From the NCBI GenBank assembly GCA_002007465.1, contig LNAC01000136.1, forward strand, positions 1,002,174-1,066,173: a stretch of DNA of 64,000 bases, given 5' to 3'. Origin of the DNA: Ailurus styani (lineage: Eukaryota; Chordata; Mammalia; Carnivora; Ailuridae). The position numbers and the translations under genes are program-made. Numbering within the stretch: position 1 is the first letter of the stretch; the number at the start of each line of letters is the position of its first letter. The notes beneath the pieces were generated by a model that was not told the origin of the DNA, searched no databases, and saw only the letters and a program-made list of their open reading frames with translations. This document shows, one piece after another, positions 40,601 through 55,300 of this stretch.

Positions 40601-43600
40601 AATTTATTATAAGAACATTAAAAATATTACACTTCTGGGCGCCTGGGTGGCTCAGTGGGTTAAAGCCTCTGCTTTCGTTCGGCTCAGGTCATGATCTCAG
40701 CATCCTGGGATCGAGGCCCGCATCGGGCTCTCTGCTCAGCAGGGAGCCTGCTTCCTCCTCTCCCTGTCTCTATGCCTGCCTCTCTGCCTACTTGTAATCT
40801 CTCTCTCTCTGTGTCGAAAAAATAAATTAAAAAAATCTTTAAAAAAAAAAATTACACTTCTTTCAATAGGTGGTAGTAAGTACTCAATAAAATTCTCAAA
40901 ATACTCAAAAAATAAATTTTCTTACATGATTAAGATTCTTTCAAAATTAGGGAACATACTAAAGGTTTTATATATAAATTCATAAGCAAATATTAAAATC
41001 ATACTATTATAATCTAACTTAATAACAAGAATACAGTGAAGATGAATCATTACTGTCATTCAAGAAACAATGTTACTTCCGCAGGTGATTTTTAGAAAAT
41101 CTAACATCATTAAAAATATTAGTATAGGTAACAAGATTAGGAAAATTATAGAACAAGATAAATTCATTAAAAAAGATGACAGCCCAGGGGCACCTGGCTC
41201 ACTTGGTTAAGTGTCTGCCTTCAGCTCAGGTCATGATCCTGGACTCCAGAGATCAATCTGGCATTGGGCTCCCTGCTCAGTGGAGAGTCTGCTTCTCCTT
41301 CAGTCCCCCTCCTTCAACCCCACCCAGCTCGTGCTCTCTCTCTCTCAAATAAATAAATAAATAAAATCTTTTAAAAAACAAAAGCTGGCAGACGAGCCAT
41401 CAAAAAGAATGAAATCTTGGCACTTGCAATGACATGGATGGAGCTACAAAGTATTATGCTAAGTGAAATAAGTCAGTCAGAGAAAGCATTTCCCCCAGAA
41501 ATGCAGTCTTAGTCAGGAATTTTTTGGCCTGCACCAATGAGGTAATCTATCACATGGACCCTTCTCCATCCCCAAAAGGAAGATAAATTAATCCACCAAG
41601 ATGACTCCCTCTTTTCTCCCTAAGGGAACATGACCTTGTCTGAGACAATCCTTTCTTCGGCTAATAACTTCCTTGCCCCACCCTCCTTCGTATAAAGATT
41701 CTTCATTTTATATAACTCCTAGGAACTTCTTTTTGCTAGATGGGATGCAGCCAAATGCATGAGTTGCTTAATAAAGCCAATTAGATCTTCAAATTTACTT
41801 GGTTGGATTTTGTCTTTTAACAAAGCCAAATGGATATAAATAGAAGAAATATATGTCAGATTTCTATATTATAACCTAAAAGAGAATCTGTATCCCCTCC
41901 ATTTCTGTTTCCTCCTTTCTTAATGGTGAGCCATCAGCCTTGCGAACTAGGACAATAAACTCTCTTGTATCCTAATATATATGTACTTACTTATAACAAA
42001 ATTATAGCTTATATTTCTATGTTGATGGTATTTATGCTACTACCACATTTCTGTTTCTACTACTCCTTGCAGAAGCCTACACATTTTATAAGTGTTCTAT
42101 ATGAGTAGAATAGGTAGTTGAAAAAGATGTATGTCTTTGAAGAAATAAACTAATCAGTTATGAAAAGGTGGAAGACCAAGACACTACCAGAGAGTAAAAC
42201 AAAAATGTGATGTTCTTCAAAGCAAATAGCTGAATGTTCAAGTAAGTTACATGTAGAGAAGAAAAAACAGGGGTGACTGGGTGGCTCAGTTGTTAAGTGT
42301 CTGCCTTTGGCTCAGGTCATGATCCCAGGGTCCTGGGATTGAGCCCCGCATTGCGCTTCCGCTCAGCGGAAGCCCGCTTCTCCCTCTCCATCTGCCTCTG
42401 CTTGTGTTCCCCCTCTCACTCTCTCTCTCTCTCTCTGTCAAATGAATAAGTAAAATCTTTAAAAGAAAAAAAAAAAGAAGAAAAAACATATCTGAACAAA
42501 ATGTCCAGATGGGAGAAAAAGATTTAAAGTAATAAAACTGAAACAACAAAGCGAACAACTAGTAGAAAGTCTCAAAGGCCTAAGAGGAATTGAAGTGGTC
42601 AGAAAGCCATGGTGAGGTGAAAAAAACATCTTAATAGATACAGCACTGAGGAGCAACTGGAGAAAGAAAAGCGTTTCAAAGCTGGTGTAATAATAATCTA
42701 GACTAGGCTCTCCAAGAAGAAAGGTATTTTACAGAGAAAGGCTAGAAAGTACGTAGGTAGTTTTCTACATTGGTATATACTAAAACCAAAATAGTTTACA
42801 ATTAAGCATATAATGCAAGAGTAAACTCACCGTAGTGATTTTGCCTTTTCTCTTGGCTGGAAGGAATGGGCACGCTCTCACTTGAAGATCTTTAATGGCA
42901 GCAGTCATAGTATTGTTCTCAAGGTCACCTTTCCAACAAATTTCACATTGTGTTGTAATGACTAAGGCAGGAGCATCACTTCTTGTCATATCAGCCACAA
43001 ACACAATTTCAGGATTTTTAATAATAATATTAATTTCCCATTTGTCTGACTCCTGTACAGGTACTAAATAGAAACAAAAATACATTCACATTTTAAAATA
43101 TTTATAGATCTTTGTTATACATATTATTTAAGAATATTTGTAAAAAAAATCTTTTTTCATTCCAAGTAAAAAAAATAAAAGAATCTTAGATCCCAAAGGA
43201 ATATACTGCAATTCTCTTAGTTTAATAAGAGTTCACGATGCTATGGTCTTCAGAACATTTAAAAATGTGGGGAGTAAAACCCTTTAATGGCAGAGCTGGA
43301 AACTAACCCCATTTCCAATTCTCAACTTGATACTACTTCTGCTCTACCACAACGAATGAAATATGTAAAAGATAGTGGAGAGCTATAAAGATAACAAAAA
43401 TAAAAGAACTTTAAGTTACAATATTATCTTTAATTATGAAGAGTAAGGTTGGTTTGTTATTTTCCCTACTTGTTTTTGTGAAAAGAATTCTTTGAAATTG
43501 CTGCCTATAGGGAAGTCTATTTGCTTATTCTAATATAGGTCTCATAATTTGTGAACCCAATATACATTCACATCCCAAGAAATACGCAAGCTGCACATTC

Positions 43601-46302
43601 TACCGGAAAGCACATTTAAGTTTTCCTTTTACCTATGAAAACTAATGATTTTAATTTAGTAATTCATCATCATCTAGAAAGGTAATCAATGGTGAGTGTT
43701 ACTATAGCACTTCAGTTATAGTTATGAAATATTTTAGCTAATAACTAACCTTCTTCTTTAGCAGTCCATGTTTGAACACTGGTTTCTACAGCAGTGCCTG
43801 TGGTGTAGGCCTCAAGAAAGACGTTTGCAACTGTCAGCAGAAATTCCACACTAGCACAAATATACATTTCTTGAAGGACTAAATCAGTTGTCCAACCATC
43901 TCTGACTTTTCTATACTTTACATCCATCATGTCCTTTTTGTCAAACCCAACTGTCAGTCCTATCATTCTGAAAAATGCAGTAATAACAATTCTTGTGAGT
44001 ATCTTACAAATAACCAAGCACACCAGCAAAAGGCAAAAGACTTCTTATCCATTTTACTAACAGCAAACCAGCATTCTGAAGTTACTTCTCCCAGGAAGAT
44101 CACAAAGTACTCCAAGTAACAGACTTAGAAACTTCTGGAGCACAACTGTTTCATAAACTAGGAAGTACATCTGTAAGAAATTAGAACTTAAAATCTCAGC
44201 ATATTTGTCTTAATTTTTCATGTTTTCATGTTTACAACTTGCAGAGATCAATAATAATTTAGGTAATACAGATTAATTTACAAATCCAATTTAATTGCCA
44301 CTGACCATCCAGTAAGAACAGCACATAAGACTGAGAACTGTAACTCCATTAAGCTGAAGATCTTGTGATGTACCCAGAAAACAAACATGCAACTTCAGGA
44401 ATATGTTTTATAAAATATTAGCAACCATTTCTCAAGTAAAAAGTAAGAATACTATTACCTAGGAGTTGCCTTCTTGACATGAGGCCTTTTATCATCTAAA
44501 ATACAGTTTTTTAATGAGAAGGAAGAAAATGTTGAGTCATCTGTATACATTTTTGCAGTGCTTATGATATTCTCCAACTTAAATTCAGCAAGTTTCAGAG
44601 AAGGATCACGAACATCTGTAAAGGAAGTCTGTGGAAGAGGAAATCAATACAAATTTTACACAAAAACAAAGTCTAATACATATTTTAAGATATGAACTAC
44701 CACCTTCTCTATCTTCATAGGACTTGCTAATGAAAGGCCAAAAAAATTTATTTTTTACAGCACTGTCTATACGGAAGATAACTCATTTTAACAGGGCAAT
44801 GGTTAAACTTGTTATTAAAGTGAAATGATCAGTAACATTTTTCAGAGGAAAAGAGACTCCAAAGTACATACAAAATATTAACAACTGTTACTTTAATAAT
44901 AAGCATTCACCTATACAATTTTCATCAAGTGAGAAAATATTTTTTCTTCCTAACTCACCTGTTCAGGACCTGGACTATATAGTACCATGGTGAGATAGTC
45001 GGTTCTGAAGCTCATATTCAGTGTTGTCTTAACTTGAGAGGCCTGTGAATGTATTTCTACCACAGCAGCAGTCACTACAGTTGTTCCTTGGAAAAATTAA
45101 AAGTTATTGGATAAAAAAGGCAAGAAAGGTAGAAGTCATTAAAATAGGTTTTAAATAGGTTTAACAGAATTTTCAATTAAATATGTAGAATAATGATACT
45201 CAAGAAAATAATAAAGATTAGAAAATTCAGAAGTTGAACTCAGTAATGCCCAGCTTAGGATTCTTTCTGTGATAGCTTAGGAATATTAATTAACACTTGG
45301 TGCCTTCATTTCCATTTTTGTAAGGTGAGAATAAAAGAACTAACCACTGGGTTTGTTTAGGCAATTAAGTGAAAGAGTATATATAAAATCCTTATTAGAC
45401 TACCTGGTGCATAGTTTAATATTCAAATTTTACTTCAAAAAACTAAAACCAAACAAGATATTTTTTTTTAAAGATTTTATTTATTTATTTGACACACAGA
45501 GAGAGATCAGATCACAAGTAGGCAGAGAGGCAGGCAGAGAGAGGAGGAAGCAGGCTCCCTGACAAGCAGAGAGCCCGATGTGGGCCTCGATCCCAGGACC
45601 CTGAGATCATGACCTGAGCCGAAGGCAGAGGCTTTAACCCACTGAGCTACCCAGGCGCCCCAAACAAGATATTTTAGATATTTTAAACAACTGTTCCATT
45701 GAAAAGAAGGATCCAAAATTCCCTCTTTTCTGCATTCTACATTTTGAGTGAAGGCATTATATGTACACAGAATATATTAAATGGGCTTTTTATCAAAATA
45801 TAACAATTGCTAATTCTCATGCTACCCAACTCCAGAGATCAGTGCCACCACACCACGTAACTTGTTTTTAATTTAGGTAAAATTTACATCAGTCAAATAC
45901 ATAGATATCAGCTGAACAATTTAGTGACGTTTTGTATATCCATGCTACCAACACTCCCATCAATCACTCCATAAAGTTCAGTCATACCCTTTTCCACCTC
46001 TTCCCCAACCTCCCTACCATTCTAATTTTAATCACAAAGGTTAGTTTTGTTTGTATTTAAATTCTGTATAGAATAACATTTAGAGTAAAACCTCTTTCAT
46101 ATTTGGCTTCCTTAACTTGCTTCTGACATTCATCCACGTCATCACATGTATCAGCAGTTCACGCTTCTTATGCAGTCTATGAAAATATACAATTTACCCC
46201 TTCTAGGATTGATGAACATACGGGCTGTTCCCAGATTTAAGCGATTATGAATAAATCTGCTATAAATATTCCTAAATATTCATTTAGTATATATATACAT
46301 AT

Positions 46303-46336
<34 letters not shown>

Positions 46337-49300
46337 CTATTCTGGAGTGGGGTAGGAGAAATACTTGGACCTGGAATTGTTTGTCCCTTATAATATTTCA
46401 CATTCCCAACAGCATTAGGAGTTTTAGTTGTTTCATACTCTCATCAACACTTGGGGTTGTCAGTCTTAAAATCTGACTCATCTGTTAAAGTTTTCCTGAT
46501 AAATATGTATTAATAGCACATTTTCATCTGCCTAGTTCCCATTTAGTGTATCATCCTTTCCCAAGTATCCACCTCATTTGGTAATTATTTTAGTTTTAAG
46601 TTATTAATTTCAAGGAGTTTTCAGGTATTCTAGATTTGAAAACAATGTCAGATACACATATCATGAATACGTATCCCAGACTGAGGCCTCACTTTTCACA
46701 ATCTTGATACCATCTCTTGATAAGGAGAAGGGGAAATTGTTTACAAATTCTACTTTATAAAGTTTTATGATTAGTGTTTAATCTACCTAAGAAATCTTTG
46801 GCAACCCCACGATCATGAAGATATTCTTCTATGGTTTCTTCTAGAAGCTTAAAAGTTTTAGCTATCAGGGACACTTGGGTGACTCAATTGGTTAGGCGGC
46901 TGCCTTTGGCTCAGGTCATGATTCCAGGGTCGTGGGATCGAGTCCCACATTGGGCTCCTTGCTCAGCACAGAGCCTGCTTCTCCCTCTGCCTGCCACTCT
47001 CCTTGCTTGTGCTCTCTCTCCACCGCCCCCCACCCCGATAAATAAATAAAATCTTAAAAAAAAGTTTTAGCTTTCGAATATGGCTTTCATTCATCTCAAA
47101 TTAATTTCTGTGTATGGCATTAAGGGACAAGGTTCAGTATTTCCTGTTAGAAGGTTTATCCTTTCCCTATTGACTGGTCTTTCTTGAAAATCAGTTGACT
47201 TTACTTGTGTGTTTTCTTGGACTCTTCTGTTTTACAAATCTGTCTATGCTAACTTGTTTTAGATTTACTGCAAATTTTGAAATCAGATAGTATAAACCTT
47301 TGTCTTTCACTTTTTTTTTTTTTTTTTTTTGCCCTTTGGGGTTTTCTGGCTATCTAGTCAAAGGCATTTTTACTTCTTTCTACTCTTTAGACCTATTAAT
47401 CCTTCTCCTAGCCTTATTACTCTGTCCATGACTATTAGTTAACCTCATATGACAATTATGGACACTTCCAACTTGTGCCCACTTTAGGGGGAAAACTTAA
47501 CACTTGAGTATTAAGATATTAATAGATAACTTGAGTATTAAGATATTTTAGATATTTCTAATTTTCATCATAAATAGGTGAATTTTGTCAAATGTTTTTT
47601 CTGCATCTACTGAGAAACGATTTTTTTTCCTCTTTGTTGACTTGGTAAATTATATTAATTGATTTTTGACTGTTAAACCAACTTTGCATTTTGGGATAAT
47701 TCTCACCTGGTCAAGATGAAATACATCCTTATTGCTGGATTCAGTATGCTAATACGTTGTTAAGAATTTCCATGTCTGTGTCCATGAAGGTTATTAGTGT
47801 GTGATACTTTTTTGAAAAGACTTTTTCTTTTTTACCAGGGTAATGCTTGCTTTAGAAAATGGCCAAGGAAATGTTCCCGAACCCTTCCTTTATCTTCTAG
47901 AAGAGTTTGTATAACACATTATTTTGAACATCAATATTTAATAGAATTTATAATTGAAATTCAATTCCTTTAAAAGATACAGGGCTACTTAAACTTACTT
48001 ATGTCAGTTTTAGAAACTTTGTGTTTTCTGGAAATTTGACCATTTCAAACAAGTTGTAGAATTCACTCTCTCAAAATTATTCATAATAGTCCCTTATTAT
48101 CTTGATAGCAACCTGCAATATCTATTTAATTCTGAAACTGATAATTTGTTCTCTCTCTCCTTTGTCCTATTAAGGATTTATCAACTTTATTAATTTTTTC
48201 CAATGAAAACAATCCCTGACATTGCTAATTTTTTCTACAGTATATCCACTTGTATTCCATTGATTTCTACTCTTATCCGTATTACTGCTTCCTTTTATTT
48301 ACTTTGGATTTAATTTGCTCTTCTTTTTCTACTTTCTCCAGGCAAAACATTTAATCTTTTTATTTTTTTATTTTTTATTTTTTTTCCCACCCAGGCACCC
48401 CTGTTGTTTTATTTTTTTATGATTTTTTAAAAATTCATTTTTATTATTATTATTTGCCCAGCAGTACAGGTCTGTGAATCATCAGGCTTACGCCTTTCAC
48501 AGCATTCACCATAGCACATTTAATCTTTTTAAACTCTTGTTCTTTCCTCATCAAATCCCTTATAGCTACAAAGTTCTTTCAGCACTGCTTTAGTTGTATC
48601 CCACAAATTTTTGTTAGATTTTACATGCATTACCTTCCAGTTTAAACAATTTTCTAATTTCCCTTGTCTTTTTTGACCCACAGGTTATTTCAAAATTTTT
48701 AATGTCCAAGTATTTCAACCTTTTTTGACATCCTGTTGCTACTGATTTCTAATTTAATTCCATATGACCAGAAAACTTCATTGCCCCCAGAATGGTTTAT
48801 CCTTGTGACTATTCCAAAAGCTCTTAAAAAGAAAAGAAGTGCATTCGTAGTATCATACTAATGTCAGGTGAGTTTGTTAACAGTGTTCAAATGCTCTATA
48901 TTCTGACTTGTCTATATTCTAGCAACTAAGAGTGGTATGCTAAATCCACAACTGATTCTGTGTATGTATATTTCTTCCTTCAGTTTTGTCAATTTTTGCT
49001 GCATGTTTCAAAGCTCTATTAGTTACATTTAAAGTTGTTGGACCTTTTTTGTGAATGGATCCCTTTATTATTGTTAAAAAAAACTTGTAAACAAACTTGT
49101 AAAGAAATATTTCTGAGACAATCAGGAGAAAATGAAGCTTAGGATATTTTCATGGTTTATAGAAGTATAGCTAAAATTTTAGGGGTGATAATGTTACTAT
49201 GACTACATTTAAAAAGTAAAGTTCTGGGATGCCTAGGTAGCTCAGTCAGTTAAGCACCTGCCTTTGGCTCAGGTCATGATCCCTGAGTCCTGGGATCGAG

Positions 49301-52300
49301 CCCCGAACTGGGTTCCTGGCTTAGCGGGGAGTCTCCTTCTCACCACGCCCTTCACTCCACTCGTGCTCTTTCTTGCTCACATTCTCTCAAAGAAATAAAT
49401 AAAATCTTTAAAAAATAAAAAAAAAGTAAAGTTCTTACTACTTAAATATCAATTAAAGGTAATAACATCTGAGATTTGCTTTAAAATCATCTAGTGGGGT
49501 GAGGGAAGAATATGCAGAGTTAAAGTTGTCATAAAGGCAGCTACATGATACAAGTTGCTGAAACTGTGTTGATGGGTATGTGTGGATTCATTACCTTATT
49601 CCTTCCACTTCAGTGTATGTGCAAATTTCAAGAAAATTATTAAAACAGTAATGTATTTAAATGTCTATTTTTCATTTTATTTCAGACATTATCTTTACAC
49701 TCCCCACTATTTTTCTTACCACTTCCTCTGTCGTATCTTCCTATCTTCCAGCTTTGGTCAGTTATGTCTTCATCTCTACATTAACGTGGTTAATAACATT
49801 TACATTCTTATTTACACAGTAAGATTTCTCCCTTCTTAGGAACCAAAACATGTTGTCTTTTCCATATCACTTATGTCATGTAGTTAATTAATCCCTCATT
49901 CTATATATTATATGAAATGTATGTTATTTTTCTTTTTAAAGACATTCTTGCACTTTAAAAATTTTTTCTTATGGCTTTCTGAATTCCTCTGTAATGAATA
50001 ATAGGCCAATAAAACATAAAATTTTGGGATTCCTGTTCAATGCACTCCTGGGTAGGCCAATTGTTTTTGGATCCCATGTTTTCTTTTCTCCTGAATTCCC
50101 TGTTTTGTTAAATTTTCAAACGAATTTCTTTAGGAAGGAGTATGAAAGAAGTAAACTTTGAGTCACTAGAAATTTGAGGATTACTGTGTTTTCACATTTC
50201 ATGGATTTACTATATATAGAATCCTAACCTCAAAATCATTTTCCTTAGAAATCTGACTATAGGGTGGCTGGGTTATGGACACTGGGGCGGGTATGTGCTA
50301 TGGTGAATGCTGTGAATGATTCACAGACCCGTACCCCTGGGCAAATAATACATTGTATGTTAATAAAAAATAATTAATTAAAAAAAAAGAAATCTTGACT
50401 ATAGGACTCCATTGTCTTTTATCATTCATCTACCCTGTCTCATCCAGTTTTGTTTGTGACAATCTGATTCCAATCATTTTTTTTCCCCAAGCCCCTAGTA
50501 AACAGCTTGCTTTTGTTCTGAAACTAAAATCTGACCTTTGTTGTTCTGACATTTCATGAAAATGTGTTTGCATGGGCAATCTTTGTTTATCCCATCCGCT
50601 TGAAACTTGTTAGATTTTTTATATCAAAGAATTTATTTCAATATTTATTTAGCTCTAGAGATTTTCTTCTATCATTTCTTTGAAAGATTCTTCTCCATTT
50701 TCTCAGTTCTTTCGAACATACTTATTATTCTAGATTTTGCAACTTTTGAACTTTTGAAAGGTCTATACTTCTTAAGTTTTATCTCATTTTATGTCTGTGT
50801 GGCTTATTTTTCTGCTGTGTCATGGGAGATTATATCAACTACATATTGCAACTCAGTACTTACTTTTTTACCTCATGCTTACTGCATTTGTTCTGTTTCA
50901 AAATTTCACCAATCATATTTTTGGGTTCCAAGAACTCTTTCTTATCTTGAGAGGATGGAAGGTAGTGAGGGTAAGCTATAGTTTCTACATTCTCAAAACC
51001 CTCTGATTATGAATTAGACTTTGTTTATATTCTCTTGTTACCTGAATTATTTGCTTCACTCAGAAAACAGTATTTGGTTATCCTGGTTTCTTTTATGATT
51101 AAGTTCTTGCTATTTTCTTAACCTAACCATGAATATTTTAACAATAAAGGACTGGGCTGATTATTCTACCCAGTAAGAAGAGTTTCCTCTAATGTCATAA
51201 GTGTAGGGTTATTTTTGTATTAGGACTCTCCCTGACTGGAAAAGGTGTGTGTTATCTTAGGACTTTGCAAGAGTGGGTCTGGTAGACTAATAAGTTTCAT
51301 TTGGAGAGAAGCAGGTTTGAGGATCCCCTAAAATGCCAGAATGAGAACTCTATTCTTATGAAGCACAGTATTCCCAGCAACCTTAAGTGACCCAATTCTC
51401 TCTTATGTGCTGGTGCTAAACTTAGAACGCAGTCAGGTTCCACACACCACATTAAATCCAATATTAGATACAACCTCTTTCTGAGTTAGAGTTCTCCCTG
51501 CCCTATCCCACACATCTATCTTCCAGATACTTGCTGAAATTTATCATTTACTAATGATCATTCTTTCATGACATCCTTAATATTTTGATACTCCTAATTT
51601 AATATAATATATTCTATCTGGGATATATGCTGCACTAGGAATTAGGGAGAAGAGGTGGATGGGGAGAAAAATTGAAAATAAGAATGTATAGGGCAGTTGG
51701 AATAACAAGAATAAATATGAAAGAATTCTGTCACAACACAACTAGGAATTTTGATTGAATGGAAAAAAAAAACAACAGAATGCCTAATAATAATTTAGAG
51801 ATAACAACATAGGATTAGCTAATTATAAAAGATCTATAAATCTTATTTTCAAAAACCCAAACTAGAAAATGGGAAGGAAGGAGGAAGAAATGTGGGATTA
51901 GAGATAGGGAGGGGAGGGCTAATTTTATTTAGTTTTTAATTTTTATTTATTTTTTAAAGATTTTATTTATTTATTTGACAGAGAGAGAGAAATCACAAGT
52001 AGGCAGAGAGGCAGGCAGAGAGAGAGGAGGAAGCAGGCTCCCTGCTGAGCAGAGAGCCCGATGTAGGGCTCGATCCCAGGACCCTGAGATCATGACCTGA
52101 GCCAAAGGCAGAGGCTTTAACCCACTGAGCCACCCAGGTGCCCCGAGGAGGGCTAATTTTAAAGAACATACCTTCAAAATGGTGTGAAGCATTAGTAGCT
52201 CCACTAGTAACACTATTCTGATCTTTTACTCCTGCAGGTGAGGCACCACCACCGCCTTCTTCATACCATATATTGCCATATAATGTTTTAAAAATAGTTG

Positions 52301-55300
52301 TTAGATCTTCTTGACTAAGAATGAACTGTGAAAAGAAAGATTTATTTAACATTACTACTTTATGTAGTTAGAAATTCTCTTATGCTGAAAAGCAAGTGTT
52401 TCATCCCAGTCCTCTACAAACTAATTTTTTAATGCATTAGATAGCGCTACTAATAGGAAATTCAGTTTCCTAAATGACATGTAATCTTTAGTATCTTTGA
52501 AACACAGAAATTAGATGTCAATACCAATGAAACTATGAGTGATAAGTGTTTTGTTATGAACATATCAATTAATCTAATAATTTAAAACCTTTAAAATGAA
52601 CTTTCATTTATCTAGTTATTTTGCATTTTTTAGTTACTAAACACCTCAATTTACAAATACAAACTACTCAAGTATGTTGATCTGCATCATGAAAAATAGT
52701 TCACAATGTATTTTATATGAATTATTATTTCATTTGAACCTCACAAAAGTCCTAGGTATAAAGAATATATCCTGTCTGGATAAGAAGCTGAGACTTAAAT
52801 GGTTAAATATCATACTTAAATCCACTTAAAGAACTCATGCACCCCATGTGTTGTGAATTTAGCCTAAAATTACCAACATAAGAACTGCATCGAAAGCTAT
52901 GATGGTTAATTCTATGTCAACTTGGCTAAATCACAGGATCTACATATTTGGTCCAGTATTACTCAAGAGGTCACATATATGATATGTATATAGAATACAT
53001 ACGAGATGCACAGACCATCTACAAATACCAACTGCCTTCTGGGTCAGACCAACTAGGATGAAATCGGCTCTTCATGATCCCCCCAAGTAGTTAACAGCTA
53101 TTGCAGCCTGCCTCAGGAGACCACATTTTTGACCCCTCCTGAACCTCATCCTAGTGTCAGGGAGAGGCTAAAACTGAGTCATCAAGAAGTCAATCTGCTG
53201 TATCCAGACCAAGTATATACATAAACACACACACATGCACATACACACAAACACACACACACACACACAAATATACACATCCTATTGACTATGTTTCTCT
53301 GGACAACTAAAATACAGTAAAAATCTTGTGAAACAACAAAACAAAAAATATGAGGTTTAAATTGATACATTTAATCATCTCAAGGAAATAATTTTAATCC
53401 CACAAAATGAGTTTTATTTGCACCAGGATTCCTTTGACTATATTTCAAATATATACTTATACTAATCCAATGTTTTCATTCATGACATCTTATGTTTATT
53501 ATGTATCTGGTATTACAAAAATAGTATGTTCATATAAATTACTAAGCTGAAGTTAAATATTACAACCACGTCTAAACCATGTCTTTTAATTAGTACACGT
53601 ATACTGAATGCCCTGCAAATATTGATATTAATGATCACTCTTCACTCTTGCTAACACCTTGATCCAACAAGTTGCAAGAACTATAAGGATCCCAGGACTG
53701 CTGGTCCATGGCTCCTACATGTCAGGACAGGCTATCTTGCTACTCCAAAATGTCTGACAAGTCAGAAACCACAAGATGCAGCACTTAGTCTAGATGCATT
53801 ACAGTAACTGATTCCAACCTCTCCCTGATCCCAGAGGGGTCAAACATGTAGACCCAGGTCCATATCTGCTGACTATTCAGGTGGATCAGGACAGGGAAAG
53901 ACCCAATTTCATCTGCCCTGGAAGGCCGCCAGCCCTTTACAGATGGTCTGCAATATCACTTGAACATGCTGCATGCATTCTTCCTGGAGAAGAGTGAAGC
54001 GGAATGGTGTCCCTGCTGGCCCACAGAGATCTGCCTAAGACCTGGGCCTGCTAGGGAGAGGATCTGTGCAGTATGCTGGGTGAAACATGCTACTTATGTG
54101 TTAAAGGTTTCTATCAGTTGTCTTAAAATATAGAGAGACTTCAATTTCTATCTTAGAAAGATACTTTCTTGGGCACCTGGGTGGCTCGTCTGTTAAATGT
54201 CTGCCTTAGGCTCAGGTCATGATCTTGGGGGTCCTGCATCAGGCTCCCTGCTCAGTGGGGGTCAACTTCTCACCCTCCCTCTGCCCTCCACTTGTGTGTT
54301 CTCTCTCTCTCTCATAAATAAATAAAATATATAAAAAAAGATATTTTTATTTACAAGTTAGGGAGTCTAATATGATCTTATACACTAAGAGCTTAAGGAT
54401 TTTCAATTGAGATTATGTTTTAAACTCTAAATGTATTTCTGAATTAAAAATCTGAAACCTTTAAAAATGATGGTTTTCTCTTTTTGAATATATTTTTGGG
54501 GGGAGAGAAACAGAATGGAAACTGGGGGTGGGAGAAGGGAAAGGATTTGCTGAGTAGGCTTTTTAAGTAACCATCCAGAAAATGTGCTGCTGTCACTTTA
54601 GTAAAGCATGTGATACAGTTTTGACTTCTATGCAGTCAAAAGGGAAGACAGGAAATTCTGGATAGTTACATTAGAAATCTGTGAAGCAGTATCAACCAAT
54701 AACTAGGTAAAATTATGCATAAGGAACTGACCCATTTGCCATTTTTATCATCAACCTCCTTCATTTCTTCTAGGACCGTCTCTAGGTTATTTCACATATT
54801 ATCATGGCTTTAAATACCATCTAGATGCTGATGACTTTCACATTATTATTTCCAGCCTAGGCGTCTCCACTAAGTTCTAAATTAATATATCCAACTGACT
54901 ATTTATCATGTCTGATATTTGCTTCCTGTATGGAATTTACTACAATTTATAACTATTTTAATTACATGCCTATGTACTTTTCTATAGTCTATCACACTTC
55001 TAGACCACCATGACTGCTAAACCTTCCATTAGACTGGTTAGATTCCGTGAAGCCAGAGACAATGCTACAGCTTCCTTGCCACAGTCTCTCCATATATAAC
55101 ACAGGATGTAACACAGAGTAGTCATTCAAATGTTTGCTGCATGAATGGAGAACATTCAATGAATTTAAGTTAATAGAGCTACTATTTCAATTTTGACAGA
55201 GCTGATCAATATATAACATCTACACCAAAATATCTTATGTTCCCAAGCAATATTTTTAACCAAGAAAACAGAAATCAACAAGCATCCAAAAAGTTACCTC

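Larger units (their letters stand above)
45870..49080 (-). mobile_element. Old L1M, antisense, with nested insertions
   Basis: Reading down the minus strand gives ORF2 then a 3' end: on the plus strand GGGCTGTTCCCAGATTTAAG (46220), TTTCTGCATCTACTGAGAAA (47600), CAACTTTGCATTTTGGGATA (47680) and TGCTTTAGTTGTATCCCACA (48585) are reversed L1 landmarks. A SINE (46865) and an L1 tail (48364) interrupt it. Confidence 0.8.

Noticed and set aside
50607..51006. 124- and 71-codon hydrophobic frames
   Set aside because: This is T-rich intronic or LINE-like sequence that gives spurious hydrophobic peptides, with no splice sites or conserved motif.
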